DNA of 64,000 bases from Alkalimarinus alittae. GTDB lineage: Bacteria; Pseudomonadota; Gammaproteobacteria; Pseudomonadales; Oleiphilaceae. The DNA is taken from positions 372,001 to 436,000 of the forward strand of contig NZ_CP100390.1 in assembly GCF_026016465.1 (NCBI RefSeq), given 5' to 3'. Under the pieces are notes generated by a model that did no database searches, was not told where the DNA came from, and saw only the letters and a program-made list of their open reading frames with translations. This document shows positions 27,777-35,538 of the stretch, piece by piece. The position numbers and the translations under genes are program-made. The first letter of the stretch is position 1. The number at the start of each line of letters is the position of its first letter.

Positions 27777-28778
27777 ATGTCTCAAAAAATGAGTGCAAGG
27801 GCGATTGGCTTATTTACTATTGGTGCAGCGCTTAGTGCGGTCATAGGTATATTGCTGTTTGGCAATGGTGACTTATTTAAGCAGCAAGATCGTATCGAAA
27901 TGGTGTTTTCGGGCTCGGTCAAAGGGCTGAGTGTTGGGTCATCGATCACCTACCGCGGTGTGCGCATAGGTGAAGTAGAGTCTATTAATATCAGCCTTTA
28001 CGAAGGGGAGAATAATATTAACATCAGAGTGGTTGGGGTTATTGTCCAACAGCAGGAGGATGGTAGTTTATTCAAGTTTAGCACTGATAGAAATGTAATT
28101 TATACAACCCTTATCAAACAGGGTGTTCGAGCGCAATTGGTACAAGAAAATCTTGTGACAGGCCGGCTACAAATTCAGTTGGAGTTTTTTGAAGACCAAC
28201 CTGGATACGCGCCACCCAGTCAGTCTGGTTTTATTGTAATCCCCACTGTACCGAGTGAAATAGAAATATTAGGCGAAACGTTGACTAAATTAGTGGGCCA
28301 GCTTGATGGCTTGCCGATTAAGGATATCGCCAATAACTTGGCTGCTGTAGCTGAGGGAATGAATAATATGGTGAACTCGTCAGATGTTAAAAAATCACTC
28401 GGAAATCTTTCTAGTAGTTTGGCACACCTGAATAGCCTTTTAGGCCAACTTGATCAAGACAAAGGGGTTATTACAGATGAGCTTATGGCGGCAACCCGTG
28501 CTGTGAGAGGGATGGCTGACTCTGTGGCCGCAGCAGCAGATAAAAGTCAGCCATTATTTGTCGGAGCGGCTGGCTCGCTTAAAAAATTAGACCAACTGTT
28601 GGCTCAATCAAGCAAGACCTTATCGACTTATGAAAAGCTGGTGCAGCCAGGCTCTGAACTGAGCTTGACGTTAGTACAAACGCTGCAATCATTTGAGCGT
28701 GCATCTGAACAAGTGAGGCAGCTGGCAGAAACGCTCCAGCGTAATCCAGAATCTATACTAACCGGTAAGCAGCGCTAG
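27777..28778 (+). CDS. MlaD-type MCE substrate-binding protein
   Basis: 333 aa. One N-terminal membrane helix (about 10-30), one MCE domain (about 40-145; segment MVFSGSVKGLSVGSSITYRGVRIGEV) and a long helical tail that extends to the end (LAHLNSLLGQLDQDKG...FERASEQVRQLAETLQR). The MCE domain would form a hexameric ring in the periplasm and the helical tail a tunnel or needle. The tail is longer than in E. coli MlaD. It works with the MlaE/MlaF partners just upstream. Confidence 0.92.
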   Translation: MSQKMSARAIGLFTIGAALSAVIGILLFGNGDLFKQQDRIEMVFSGSVKGLSVGSSITYRGVRIGEVESINISLYEGENNINIRVVGVIVQQQEDGSLFKFSTDRNVIYTTLIKQGVRAQLVQENLVTGRLQIQLEFFEDQPGYAPPSQSGFIVIPTVPSEIEILGETLTKLVGQLDGLPIKDIANNLAAVAEGMNNMVNSSDVKKSLGNLSSSLAHLNSLLGQLDQDKGVITDELMAATRAVRGMADSVAAAADKSQPLFVGAAGSLKKLDQLLAQSSKTLSTYEKLVQPGSELSLTLVQTLQSFERASEQVRQLAETLQRNPESILTGKQR

Positions 28779-28826
28779 CCTCTTAAGCGAGTGAAGGTTT
28801 AAAAAGGCCCGTAATATGGAGAGCAT

Positions 28827-29417
28827 ATGGAGAGCATGATGAAACAACTGAAATTCGTTTGGGTGTTTACGCTAGTATTACTAATGACGGGCTGCGCCGC
28901 GTTCAAACCTTCTGCGGAAAGTGAGTTTTATCTGCTGTCTTCGCCGCCCCTGCCTCAACGTCAGATTGACTTAAATTCAGACCTGATTGTTGTCGGTCCT
29001 ATTACGATCGCAGACTACCTTAAACGATCGTCTATCGTAACCTCACGAACTGAAAATCACTTTGATATCTCTAAGTTGGACCAATGGGGAGGAAGCTTAG
29101 AGGGTGAGGTTCAACTGGCGCTGCTTAAAAACCTATCTTCTTTAAGCGCTGACAAAACCTATGTACAGTATTCCGGCTTAGCAAGTTCGATGGGTACCTA
29201 CAGTCTCAGGGTTGATATACTAAGGTTTGATGCTCGTTTGAACGGACAGGCTCGCCTTGAAGCTACTTGGGCATGGTTTGATAAAAACCGAAAAGTAGTA
29301 TCTGCTGGGCAGTTTTCAAAAAATGCCCCCGCTGGCAGCACCATCGAGCAAACGGTGGCGGCACAAAGTGAGTTGCTTAAGTTATTATCTCAAGACGCAC
29401 TAACAGGTTTTTTGTAG
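28827..29417 (+). CDS. ABC-type transport auxiliary lipoprotein (PqiC-like)
   Basis: 196 aa, or 192 from the ATG at 28839, which has better ribosome spacing. The start region is a tandem copy of ATGGAGAGCAT, giving two equivalent ribosome-site/start pairs. Lipobox MTGCAAFKP. The body follows the ABC_trans_aux (PqiC) fold: FYLLSSPPLPQ near the start, VVGPITIADYLKRSSIVT and VLRF-type strands. PqiC-like lipoproteins cap MCE transporters at the outer membrane. Last gene of the FadL-MCE cluster, with a candidate terminator 60 bases after it. Confidence 0.88.
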   Translation: MESMMKQLKFVWVFTLVLLMTGCAAFKPSAESEFYLLSSPPLPQRQIDLNSDLIVVGPITIADYLKRSSIVTSRTENHFDISKLDQWGGSLEGEVQLALLKNLSSLSADKTYVQYSGLASSMGTYSLRVDILRFDARLNGQARLEATWAWFDKNRKVVSAGQFSKNAPAGSTIEQTVAAQSELLKLLSQDALTGFL

Positions 29418-29477
29418 AGAATCCCGCTAAAGTGGCATGCCTGCAGGTGGAATACGGGTACACTATCCTTTGTAGGG

Positions 29478-29501
29478 GCGGCACTTTGCCGCGATTGTTT
29501 T
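29478..29501 (+). terminator. Terminator of the FadL-MCE cluster
   Basis: GCGGCA (29478-29483) pairs with TGCCGC (29487-29492) around CTT, followed by GATTGTTTTTA. A short G/C-rich stem plus T run, 60 bases after the last gene of the cluster. Confidence 0.6.
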
Positions 29502-29536
29502 TAAGCGTTTGATCTCCCCCCCATTGCGAGGCTCCA

Positions 29537-30493
29537 TTGTCTTCATTTATCGACCTGTTATTGTTCACCTCCAATATAACCTTACCTATTTTTATCATTG
29601 TGTTTTTAGGTTGGTTTTTGCGTCGTTCCGATTGGCTTACTGATGACTTTATTCATGCGGGTTCTAAATTAGTCTTCAATATTGCACTGCCTGCACTGTT
29701 ATTTACTAAGATCACTGCGTCTGACTTATCCTCAGTTTTTGATACCCGGCAAGTTGTCTATGCGCTGCTGATTACCGTGTTCGGGTTTATTTTTACATGG
29801 TGGGTTAGTGGAAGGATGAAACTGCTACCTGAGAATCGAGGTGTTTTTGTACAAGGTGCGTTTCGAGGCAATATGGGGATTGTCGGGCTTGCGCTTTGTA
29901 TGAATATGTATGGCGATGAGGGGTTAGCGGTGGGGTCTATTTTGCTGGCATTTTTAACGCTGCTTTATAATGTGTTATCTGTTTTTGCGCTGACGCAGCC
30001 ATTTCATTCCGACCAACGCTTTAATGGCTGGGTTATGAGTAAAGATATGGCGAAGAACCCATTGATTATCGCTATTTTAGCCGCGTTGTTACTCAAGTTT
30101 ATGCAATTCACACCGCCGGCTGTGATTATGAAAACAGGTGAGTATTTCTCGAATATGACGCTACCCTTAGCGTTATTGTGTGTCGGCGGCTCAATTAACC
30201 TTAAGGCGCTTAAAGAGAGTAGTGGCCTTGCCTTGGGGGCTACCTTGCTTAAATTAGTCGGCCTGCCATTCCTGTTTACGCTAGGTGCGTTTTTAATCGG
30301 GTTTAAAGGTTTGTTGCTGGGGACTCTGTTCCTGATGTTTGCAAGCCCTACAGCAACAGCCAGTTTTGTGATGGCAAAAGCGATGCGAGGTAATGCAGAG
30401 TTGGCGGCCACTATTATTGCATTATCGACGGTACTTTCATTATTAACGGTCAGTGCGGGAATATTTATATTACGGGCTTTGGGGATTGCGTAG
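29537..30493 (+). CDS. AEC-family permease (auxin efflux carrier-like)
   Basis: 318 aa from a TTG with GAGG 6 bases upstream. About ten hydrophobic segments arranged as two five-helix halves, with the conserved FNIALPALLFTKI, FRGNMGIVGLALCM and FASPTATASFVMAKAMRGN segments of the AEC family. Members export or import small carboxylates, amino acids or auxin-like acids. The substrate here is unknown. It converges with the gene at 30561 over a strong bidirectional hairpin. Confidence 0.86.
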   Translation: MSSFIDLLLFTSNITLPIFIIVFLGWFLRRSDWLTDDFIHAGSKLVFNIALPALLFTKITASDLSSVFDTRQVVYALLITVFGFIFTWWVSGRMKLLPENRGVFVQGAFRGNMGIVGLALCMNMYGDEGLAVGSILLAFLTLLYNVLSVFALTQPFHSDQRFNGWVMSKDMAKNPLIIAILAALLLKFMQFTPPAVIMKTGEYFSNMTLPLALLCVGGSINLKALKESSGLALGATLLKLVGLPFLFTLGAFLIGFKGLLLGTLFLMFASPTATASFVMAKAMRGNAELAATIIALSTVLSLLTVSAGIFILRALGIA

Positions 30494-30505
30494 CTGAAAG
30501 AGTTG

Positions 30506-30546
30506 CGTCAAAGTGCCGCTCTAATTCGAAGAGCGGCACTTTGACG
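30506..30546. terminator. Bidirectional terminator hairpin
   Basis: CGTCAAAGTGCCGCTCT (30506-30522) and AGAGCGGCACTTTGACG (30530-30546) form a perfect 17-bp stem with a 7-base loop in the 67-base gap between convergent genes. The stem has no long T tail, so termination could rely on the hairpin itself. The element GCGGCACTTT is also seen in the terminator at 29478. Confidence 0.8.
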
Positions 30547-30560
30547 TTATGCACTTATGG

Positions 30561-32195
30561 TTATTGCAAATGTTCAGGCATCATAAAGTAATCATCTTCA
30601 ACATAAAATTGATCTGAGCGGCTTCGCTCCCACCATTCTTGCCATGGTTTACCTGCATGTTCATCACTTAATAGCGCATTGGGTTTTAGTGGGATTATTA
30701 ACGTGCCGACCGGCATAAGCAAGCCATTAGGGGTGCGTCTTTTGACCATGTGAGGTTTTAGTTTTGCCGGGTCATCTAGCCCCATGCTACCCACCAACTC
30801 AAAGAAATTTTTCAATGTATTGTGTTGGAAATTTTTAACGCGATCACTTTTTTGACTGACGTCGATGGCTTTTGTTCTTGCTGGGTCTTGTGTCGCGATA
30901 CCGGTAGGGCAATTATTACTATTGCAGGTGCGAGATTGAATACAGCCTAGTGCCATCATCATGGTACGAGCGGCATTCACAAGGTCTGCGCCTACTGCAA
31001 TCTTTGAAAGTAAATCAAAGCTGGATGCGGTCTTACCGGAGGCAATAATCCGAATTTTGTCTCTTAGCCCAACCCCCACTAATGCATTGTTAACAATATA
31101 AACGCCTTCCATGCAGGTCATGCCAAGGCGGTTGCTAAACTCTACGGGGGCGGCGCCAGTTCCACCCTCTGCACCGTCTACGGTTATAAAGTCTGGTGTA
31201 ATCCCTGTTTCTAACATCGCTTTGCATAAACCAAGAAACTCAGCAGGGTTTCCGACGCAGAGCTTAAAGCCTACAGGTTTGCCGCCGCTGAGTGTTCGCA
31301 GTGTTTTCACGAATGATAATAACCGAATAGGCGTCGTACATTCGGGGTTAGCCACCGGAGAAATACAGTCTTGCTCCATCGGGATATGTCGAATATTGGC
31401 GATCTCGCGGGTAATTTTGGCTTTGGGTAAAACGCCGCCATGTCCTGGCTTTGCACCTTGCGATATCTTAATCTCAATCATTTTAATTTGTGGTAGTGAG
31501 GCCGTTTTTTCAAAAAGAGCGGGGTTAAAGTTCCCCGCGTCATCTCTACAGCCAAATAGCCCCGTGCCTATTTGCCAAACGATATCGCCACCATGCCTCA
31601 GGTGGTATGGGCTGACGCCGCCTTCTCCAGTATTGTGATAACAACCTGCCTTTTTAGCCCCAAGATTGAGTGCTTCTATGGCGCGAGAGCTTAATGAGCC
31701 AAAACTCATCGCTGATATATTTAGGTAAGATGCCTCGTAGGGTTGAGTGCAATTCGGGCCCCCGATGGTGACTCGTTTTGCCTCACCGGCAATGACTTGA
31801 GGTGACATCGAATGCCAAAGACTGAGGTAGTTGTCTTCCATGAGGTTGTGCTGAGTGCCGAATGCGATGGTATCACGTACATTCTTTGCTCGTTGGTAGA
31901 CTAATGATCGCTGCTCCCTGTTAAACGGGCGCTCCTCTGTATCGTTGGCAATAAAATATTGTTGAATTTCTACTCGGTAGGATTCTAGAAAGTACCTGAC
32001 ATACGCGACCACAGGGTAGAGCCTGTTAAGGCTGTGAGGGCTTAGTTTTAGGTCATAAAAGCCAATAGCGGTATAGCTTAAAGACGCGATAAATAAGATT
32101 ACGCTTAACAGGCTGTCTGACTGACTCCAGTAATAATAGGCTGAAAAGTTACCCACGCTGGCAATCAGCCAATAGACGGTTTGCATTATTGTCAT
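30561..32195 (-). CDS. FMN-binding glutamate-synthase-family protein
   Basis: 544 aa. An N-terminal membrane segment (about 5-48) is followed by the GltB2 domain: SFGSLSSRAIEALNLGA, the FMN-binding PDFITVDGAEGGTGAAPVEFSNRLG and the iron-sulphur cysteines CIQSRTCNSNNCPTGIATQDP. This is the stand-alone FMN domain of glutamate synthase; unlike GltB there is no glutaminase domain, so its physiological donor is unknown. Similar membrane-anchored forms are common in proteobacteria. Confidence 0.9.
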   Translation of the reverse strand: MTIMQTVYWLIASVGNFSAYYYWSQSDSLLSVILFIASLSYTAIGFYDLKLSPHSLNRLYPVVAYVRYFLESYRVEIQQYFIANDTEERPFNREQRSLVYQRAKNVRDTIAFGTQHNLMEDNYLSLWHSMSPQVIAGEAKRVTIGGPNCTQPYEASYLNISAMSFGSLSSRAIEALNLGAKKAGCYHNTGEGGVSPYHLRHGGDIVWQIGTGLFGCRDDAGNFNPALFEKTASLPQIKMIEIKISQGAKPGHGGVLPKAKITREIANIRHIPMEQDCISPVANPECTTPIRLLSFVKTLRTLSGGKPVGFKLCVGNPAEFLGLCKAMLETGITPDFITVDGAEGGTGAAPVEFSNRLGMTCMEGVYIVNNALVGVGLRDKIRIIASGKTASSFDLLSKIAVGADLVNAARTMMMALGCIQSRTCNSNNCPTGIATQDPARTKAIDVSQKSDRVKNFQHNTLKNFFELVGSMGLDDPAKLKPHMVKRRTPNGLLMPVGTLIIPLKPNALLSDEHAGKPWQEWWERSRSDQFYVEDDYFMMPEHLQ

Positions 32196-32265
32196 GACAT
32201 AGTCCTAATCTTAAGTGTCGCCCATTATTGGAGTGAGATTCAGTAATCAGTCTGATTTAACGTTA

Positions 32266-33429
32266 TTAAAAAGCGCGTAGCAACATTTCTTGCCAACGTT
32301 GATTAAATTTAGTTAGACCGCCTGGGTAGTGCTCGCGCCAAAACGGTATTGGGTCCAAAGTAACGCAAGGGTTTTCGGCCATATGGGAGAATAATCTACG
32401 GGTAAATTGCTCTCCCTCATGATGGCTTTGGAGTAGGTAGATAATCGACCAGGCCATCGCGTACATAGTTCTCTGGTCGTTAGCGCGCCACTCAGACTCG
32501 GAAAGCTGCAAATAGTCTCTTAATGACGGTAATTGGTTTTTTTTAAACTCAGATGCTAGATAGCTTAGGTGGTATTGGCTAGCGTGTGTCGCGCCTGACT
32601 TAAGGTTGGCATAGTCATATTGCTCAAAATACCCTGCAATGCCCTCGTTAAACCAGATGGGCGATCGACCAAACAGCCCAGCGTTTATAACATGGGTGGC
32701 TTCGTGACGAGCGACTGCACGAGTTTGTGGGTCGGTGTGCTGCTGCATGACGACCGCTTCGTTATTGAGGGAGGTGTAGAAACCCGCAATAGAGCGGAGT
32801 GACGGTGCGTGTATTTGCCGGTATTGCTCAAAGCCGTTAGCGGTATTAAATACCTTGAGATTAAGGTCAACTTGCCTTAGATGATCGGCCTCCATACGGT
32901 CTGAAAGATAGCTATATATAGCGTTAACATCGCGCTGAAGTTGCTCACCCAAAAGCGTTGGCAAACCTCTTTCTGGGCTAGACAAGTTCATTCGGAAGTA
33001 CTGTTTGTCGTGTGCATATTGTTCAGTCACTTCACGGCTAACTTGCTTATTGGGCTTATTATCTGAAAAGTGCACTTGTCCGTTTTCGTCTGTCCAACGG
33101 TAGATGCTGGTTTTATCAACGGTGTTGATTGAGCGAGTGGGGGTTTTTAAGCAAAGTGAAGGTGTCGTATGTTGCTCAAAATTTCGTTGAATTGATTGAG
33201 GTATGCCTAAAGGCCTATTGCTAGTAGGGGGGCTGATATCTTGGTTGATGCTAGAGAGTAGGTCATCTTCTTCAGGGTGCGCGCGGGTAGCTGGAATGGT
33301 TCGGTCAAATTCAACACCTAACTTATCAAAAACCCAGTGCTTTTGTGGGAGAGATAAGCTACCCCAAGTAATAAACGCAATGTAGGCGGCAAAGGCTGCC
33401 CCGAATAATATCTTGAGAAATGCGGTCAT
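32266..33429 (-). CDS. Membrane-anchored metalloprotease-like protein with DUF4124 domain
   Basis: 387 aa. One N-terminal helix (about 5-25), then a DUF4124 segment (IYRWTDENGQVHFSDNKP, about 110-127) and a gluzincin-like domain containing HEATH (about 245) followed by WFNEGIAGYFEQ, where the second Glu would be the third zinc ligand. The architecture is that of the DUF1570/peptidase-MA-like group, placed in the periplasm. The substrate is unknown. A pure binding role cannot be excluded. Confidence 0.75.
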   Translation of the reverse strand: MTAFLKILFGAAFAAYIAFITWGSLSLPQKHWVFDKLGVEFDRTIPATRAHPEEDDLLSSINQDISPPTSNRPLGIPQSIQRNFEQHTTPSLCLKTPTRSINTVDKTSIYRWTDENGQVHFSDNKPNKQVSREVTEQYAHDKQYFRMNLSSPERGLPTLLGEQLQRDVNAIYSYLSDRMEADHLRQVDLNLKVFNTANGFEQYRQIHAPSLRSIAGFYTSLNNEAVVMQQHTDPQTRAVARHEATHVINAGLFGRSPIWFNEGIAGYFEQYDYANLKSGATHASQYHLSYLASEFKKNQLPSLRDYLQLSESEWRANDQRTMYAMAWSIIYLLQSHHEGEQFTRRLFSHMAENPCVTLDPIPFWREHYPGGLTKFNQRWQEMLLRAF

Positions 33430-33505
33430 AGTCGCCTGAATCGTATGGGTTATTTTACGCTATTGGCGACTACTTTACCTTGGTTTAGGTCTTATTTAAA
33501 ACGCG

Positions 33506-34495
33506 TTATTCAGCATGCTTTAAAATAATGCTGAATATTTCATCTTGGTGAACTGGGTCGAGGGGTATTAAATGCCCTGCGTCTGGCTTGAGGTGAAGTT
33601 CTGCGTTGGGGATGGTTTTAGCCATATGTTCGGCAAATTTCCAAGGTACGAAGGTGTCTTTTTGTCCTTGGAAGATATAAACCGGAACATTGATATCGGT
33701 TAGGCTAAACCCCCAAGGCGCCCATTGCACTTCAAGGTCCTGAATCGTCCCTTTGATACCTTGCTGAAGCGCTTCTTCTTGGTTTCGCATGAAAATATCT
33801 GCGACGTGCTTGTCTTCCAAGATATTACGGTCATAGTCGGCCATTTCAGCTTCGGCCATTTTCATATAGAAATTGGGTAATGTAATGTCGGTCCAGCGAA
33901 TCAGCTTAACGGCTTGATTAAACAGTTTAGGGCGCTCTTTAGACATTTCGGGCCCACGAAGGTCATAACGCTTCATTAATTCACGGGCGTTATCAAGTTC
34001 ACCAAAGTTGGTGTAGCCCGAGACTGATATGGCAAACTTTGCTCGCTTAGGTAGGTGGTGAGCGACAGCCAGAACAGGAGGCCCACCGCTTGACCAACCT
34101 AATAGGCCAAATTGTTGGATGCCTTGTTCATCTGCTAGTCGCTCAATGTCGCTGGCGAAATCTAATAAGTCATAGTCAGCAACATAGTCTGATTGGCCTA
34201 ATCCTGGTCGATCGATGGCAATTAGGCGAACGTCATATTCTTTCGCTTTTTGGTCAAGAAAAAGCAGTTCAAGCCGTGAACCTGGGTTACCGTGAGCATA
34301 GAACACCGGGAAGCCTTTTGGGTTACCTCGCTCAAGCCAAGCAACGTTTCGCTCACCCCATACCGAAACCTTAGGCGTGCCATGATCAGGCGGGGTAGCG
34401 CTATAGATATCTCGGTCAATTCTCGTGGTTGCGCAGGCTGAAAGCTGGGTAATAAAAAACACTGCGGCAATATAGGTAAGCGTGCGTTGGATCAT
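33506..34495 (-). CDS. Alpha/beta hydrolase, predicted lipoprotein
   Basis: 329 aa from the ATG at 34495; the frame continues to 34546 but that extension would overlap the toxin gene. Lipobox LSACA predicts a lipidated, envelope-located enzyme. The fold has the HGNPGS oxyanion region, nucleophile GWSSGG (Ser) and histidine in DAGHLIPLDP; the catalytic Asp probably lies in the GQKDTFVPW segment. Substrate unknown; 23 bases behind the zeta toxin stop, so may be read through from the toxin-antitoxin operon. Confidence 0.82.
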   Translation of the reverse strand: MIQRTLTYIAAVFFITQLSACATTRIDRDIYSATPPDHGTPKVSVWGERNVAWLERGNPKGFPVFYAHGNPGSRLELLFLDQKAKEYDVRLIAIDRPGLGQSDYVADYDLLDFASDIERLADEQGIQQFGLLGWSSGGPPVLAVAHHLPKRAKFAISVSGYTNFGELDNARELMKRYDLRGPEMSKERPKLFNQAVKLIRWTDITLPNFYMKMAEAEMADYDRNILEDKHVADIFMRNQEEALQQGIKGTIQDLEVQWAPWGFSLTDINVPVYIFQGQKDTFVPWKFAEHMAKTIPNAELHLKPDAGHLIPLDPVHQDEIFSIILKHAE

Positions 34496-34518
34496 CCTTG
34501 AGGCTCTCTCGAAAGTGT

Positions 34519-35094
34519 TTATGAGGTAAAAATTTCTGCAGCCCACTTGGGTAACGTATGCTGCTGAGTCAGGTGGCCATATTCACACTTTAGCAAAAAC
34601 CGGTGCGGCACATCTGAGCTAGAGTTATCAAACACATAAAGAAAGTCGACAATATTACGTGCCGCTTTGACATTCTCAATGGTGCGGGGTATTCGAGATA
34701 GAATTTTATCATCAGGTACATTGTGCCCGCCATGTTTTACTCTGTGCTCAACGCGTCGCTTGTTGAGTTCAGCGAGCTCAACATGAATAAACACCAGAGT
34801 GATCTCATAACCGGCTTGCTTTGCTGCGGTTAAAAATTCCACTTTTGAAATATGTGAAAATACCGTTTCAAAACAAAACGAACGACGTTCTTTAATATAC
34901 TGCTCTCGCAACGTGTCGGCCTGTCTTGCCGCCTGATACGAGAAGATCTCGGGGTTTTCAGGGTGTTGTTCAGCCGCAATAAGATCCGCGTTAATAAATG
35001 GGATTTTAAGGTGAGCAATGTTATGACGATAAAACGTGGTTTTACCCGCGCCATTACCTCCTACGATAACCCATAGGACTGGTTTAGTGTTGAT
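34519..35094 (-). CDS. Zeta-toxin-like kinase with non-canonical start
   Basis: 191 aa if translation starts at the ATC at 35094. Walker A GGNGAGKTT (about residues 12-20), the catalytic-type Asp in FINADLIA, and the C-terminal part FETVFSHISKVEF...RRVEHRVKHGGHNVPDDKILSRI define a zeta/PezT-like P-loop kinase, expected to phosphorylate UDP-N-acetylglucosamine-type sugars or another small substrate. No ATG, GTG or TTG exists in frame between an upstream TAG (35118-35116) and the Walker A motif. AGAGGA lies 6 bases before the ATC. Alternatives: a -1 frameshift from the antitoxin gene at its A-AAA-G, or a damaged gene. A shorter frame from 34911 (ATG) would lack the P-loop. Confidence 0.7.
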   Translation of the reverse strand: MNTKPVLWVIVGGNGAGKTTFYRHNIAHLKIPFINADLIAAEQHPENPEIFSYQAARQADTLREQYIKERRSFCFETVFSHISKVEFLTAAKQAGYEITLVFIHVELAELNKRRVEHRVKHGGHNVPDDKILSRIPRTIENVKAARNIVDFLYVFDNSSSDVPHRFLLKCEYGHLTQQHTLPKWAAEIFTS

Positions 35095-35096
35095 GA

Positions 35097-35441
35097 TTAA
35101 TCCTCTTTTGATGCGCTAATCTGTCCATTGCTCGCAGAATAATAAGGGTGTGCTGAGCTATTCAATTCATTAATGACACTGTCACGATTCGGCGCTTCTG
35201 CCAGCTGCTCAAATAGACTTCGAGATGCGGCTATACGCTCGTCAGGGGTCAGATCATCAATCGACACATGGCCTTCCTGAAAACTGCGAATACGCGATAG
35301 GCTAAAACACCCCGTTTGCTCAACCAGCTTACCAATCTCAGCCCAATACTCGATTTGGCCTGCCGCAGACCGTTTTAAAAACCGACCTTCTTGGCTTGCA
35401 GTATTGACTAGTTCATCACTTAAACGCACTGATTTTGCCAT
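35097..35441 (-). CDS. ParD-like antitoxin
   Basis: 114 aa. The N-terminal half (KSVRLSDELVNTASQEGRFLKRSAAGQIEYWAEIGKLVE) is a ribbon-helix-helix-type DNA-binding region as in the ParD-like family of type II antitoxins. The C-terminal tail would neutralise the toxin. It precedes the zeta-like gene, separated from the proposed ATC start by 2 bases. A 12-bp palindrome (35463-35474) lies 22 bases upstream and is a good autoregulatory operator. Confidence 0.75.
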   Translation of the reverse strand: MAKSVRLSDELVNTASQEGRFLKRSAAGQIEYWAEIGKLVEQTGCFSLSRIRSFQEGHVSIDDLTPDERIAASRSLFEQLAEAPNRDSVINELNSSAHPYYSASNGQISASKED

Positions 35442-35462
35442 GGTTGAGTACCACTCTTAGTT

Positions 35463-35474
35463 AGCATATATGCT
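35463..35474. promoter_or_regulatory. Palindromic operator candidate for the antitoxin gene
   Basis: AGCATATATGCT is a perfect 12-bp palindrome located 21 bases before the antitoxin ATG. Ribbon-helix-helix antitoxins bind short palindromes overlapping their own promoters, so the location is right. It is inference only. Confidence 0.5.
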
Positions 35475-35481
35475 CAGATTA

Positions 35482-35514
35482 CAACAAAAGATCGCATAAT
35501 GCGATCTTTTGTTG
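35482..35514 (-). terminator. Terminator after sdaA
   Basis: CAACAAAAGATCGCA (35482-35496) pairs perfectly with TGCGATCTTTTGTTG (35500-35514), loop TAA: a 15-bp stem with an embedded T run, 25 bases past the sdaA stop. It insulates the antitoxin promoter from sdaA read-through. Confidence 0.8.
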
Positions 35515-35538
35515 CTAGGTGGGTTTTGTATCGGTTTG

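Noticed and set aside
28815-28838. Tandem ATGGAGAGCAT copies as a recombination or repeat element
   Set aside because: Only two 11-base units around a start codon; simplest reading is a small duplication that gives two ribosome-site/start pairs.
31111-31638. 175-residue + frame opposite the glutamate-synthase-like gene
   Set aside because: Antisense shadow of conserved coding sequence with no start context.
34830-35054. 74-residue basic ORF in the toxin region
   Set aside because: It is a different-frame shadow of the zeta-toxin coding sequence, whose true frame carries the Walker A motif.
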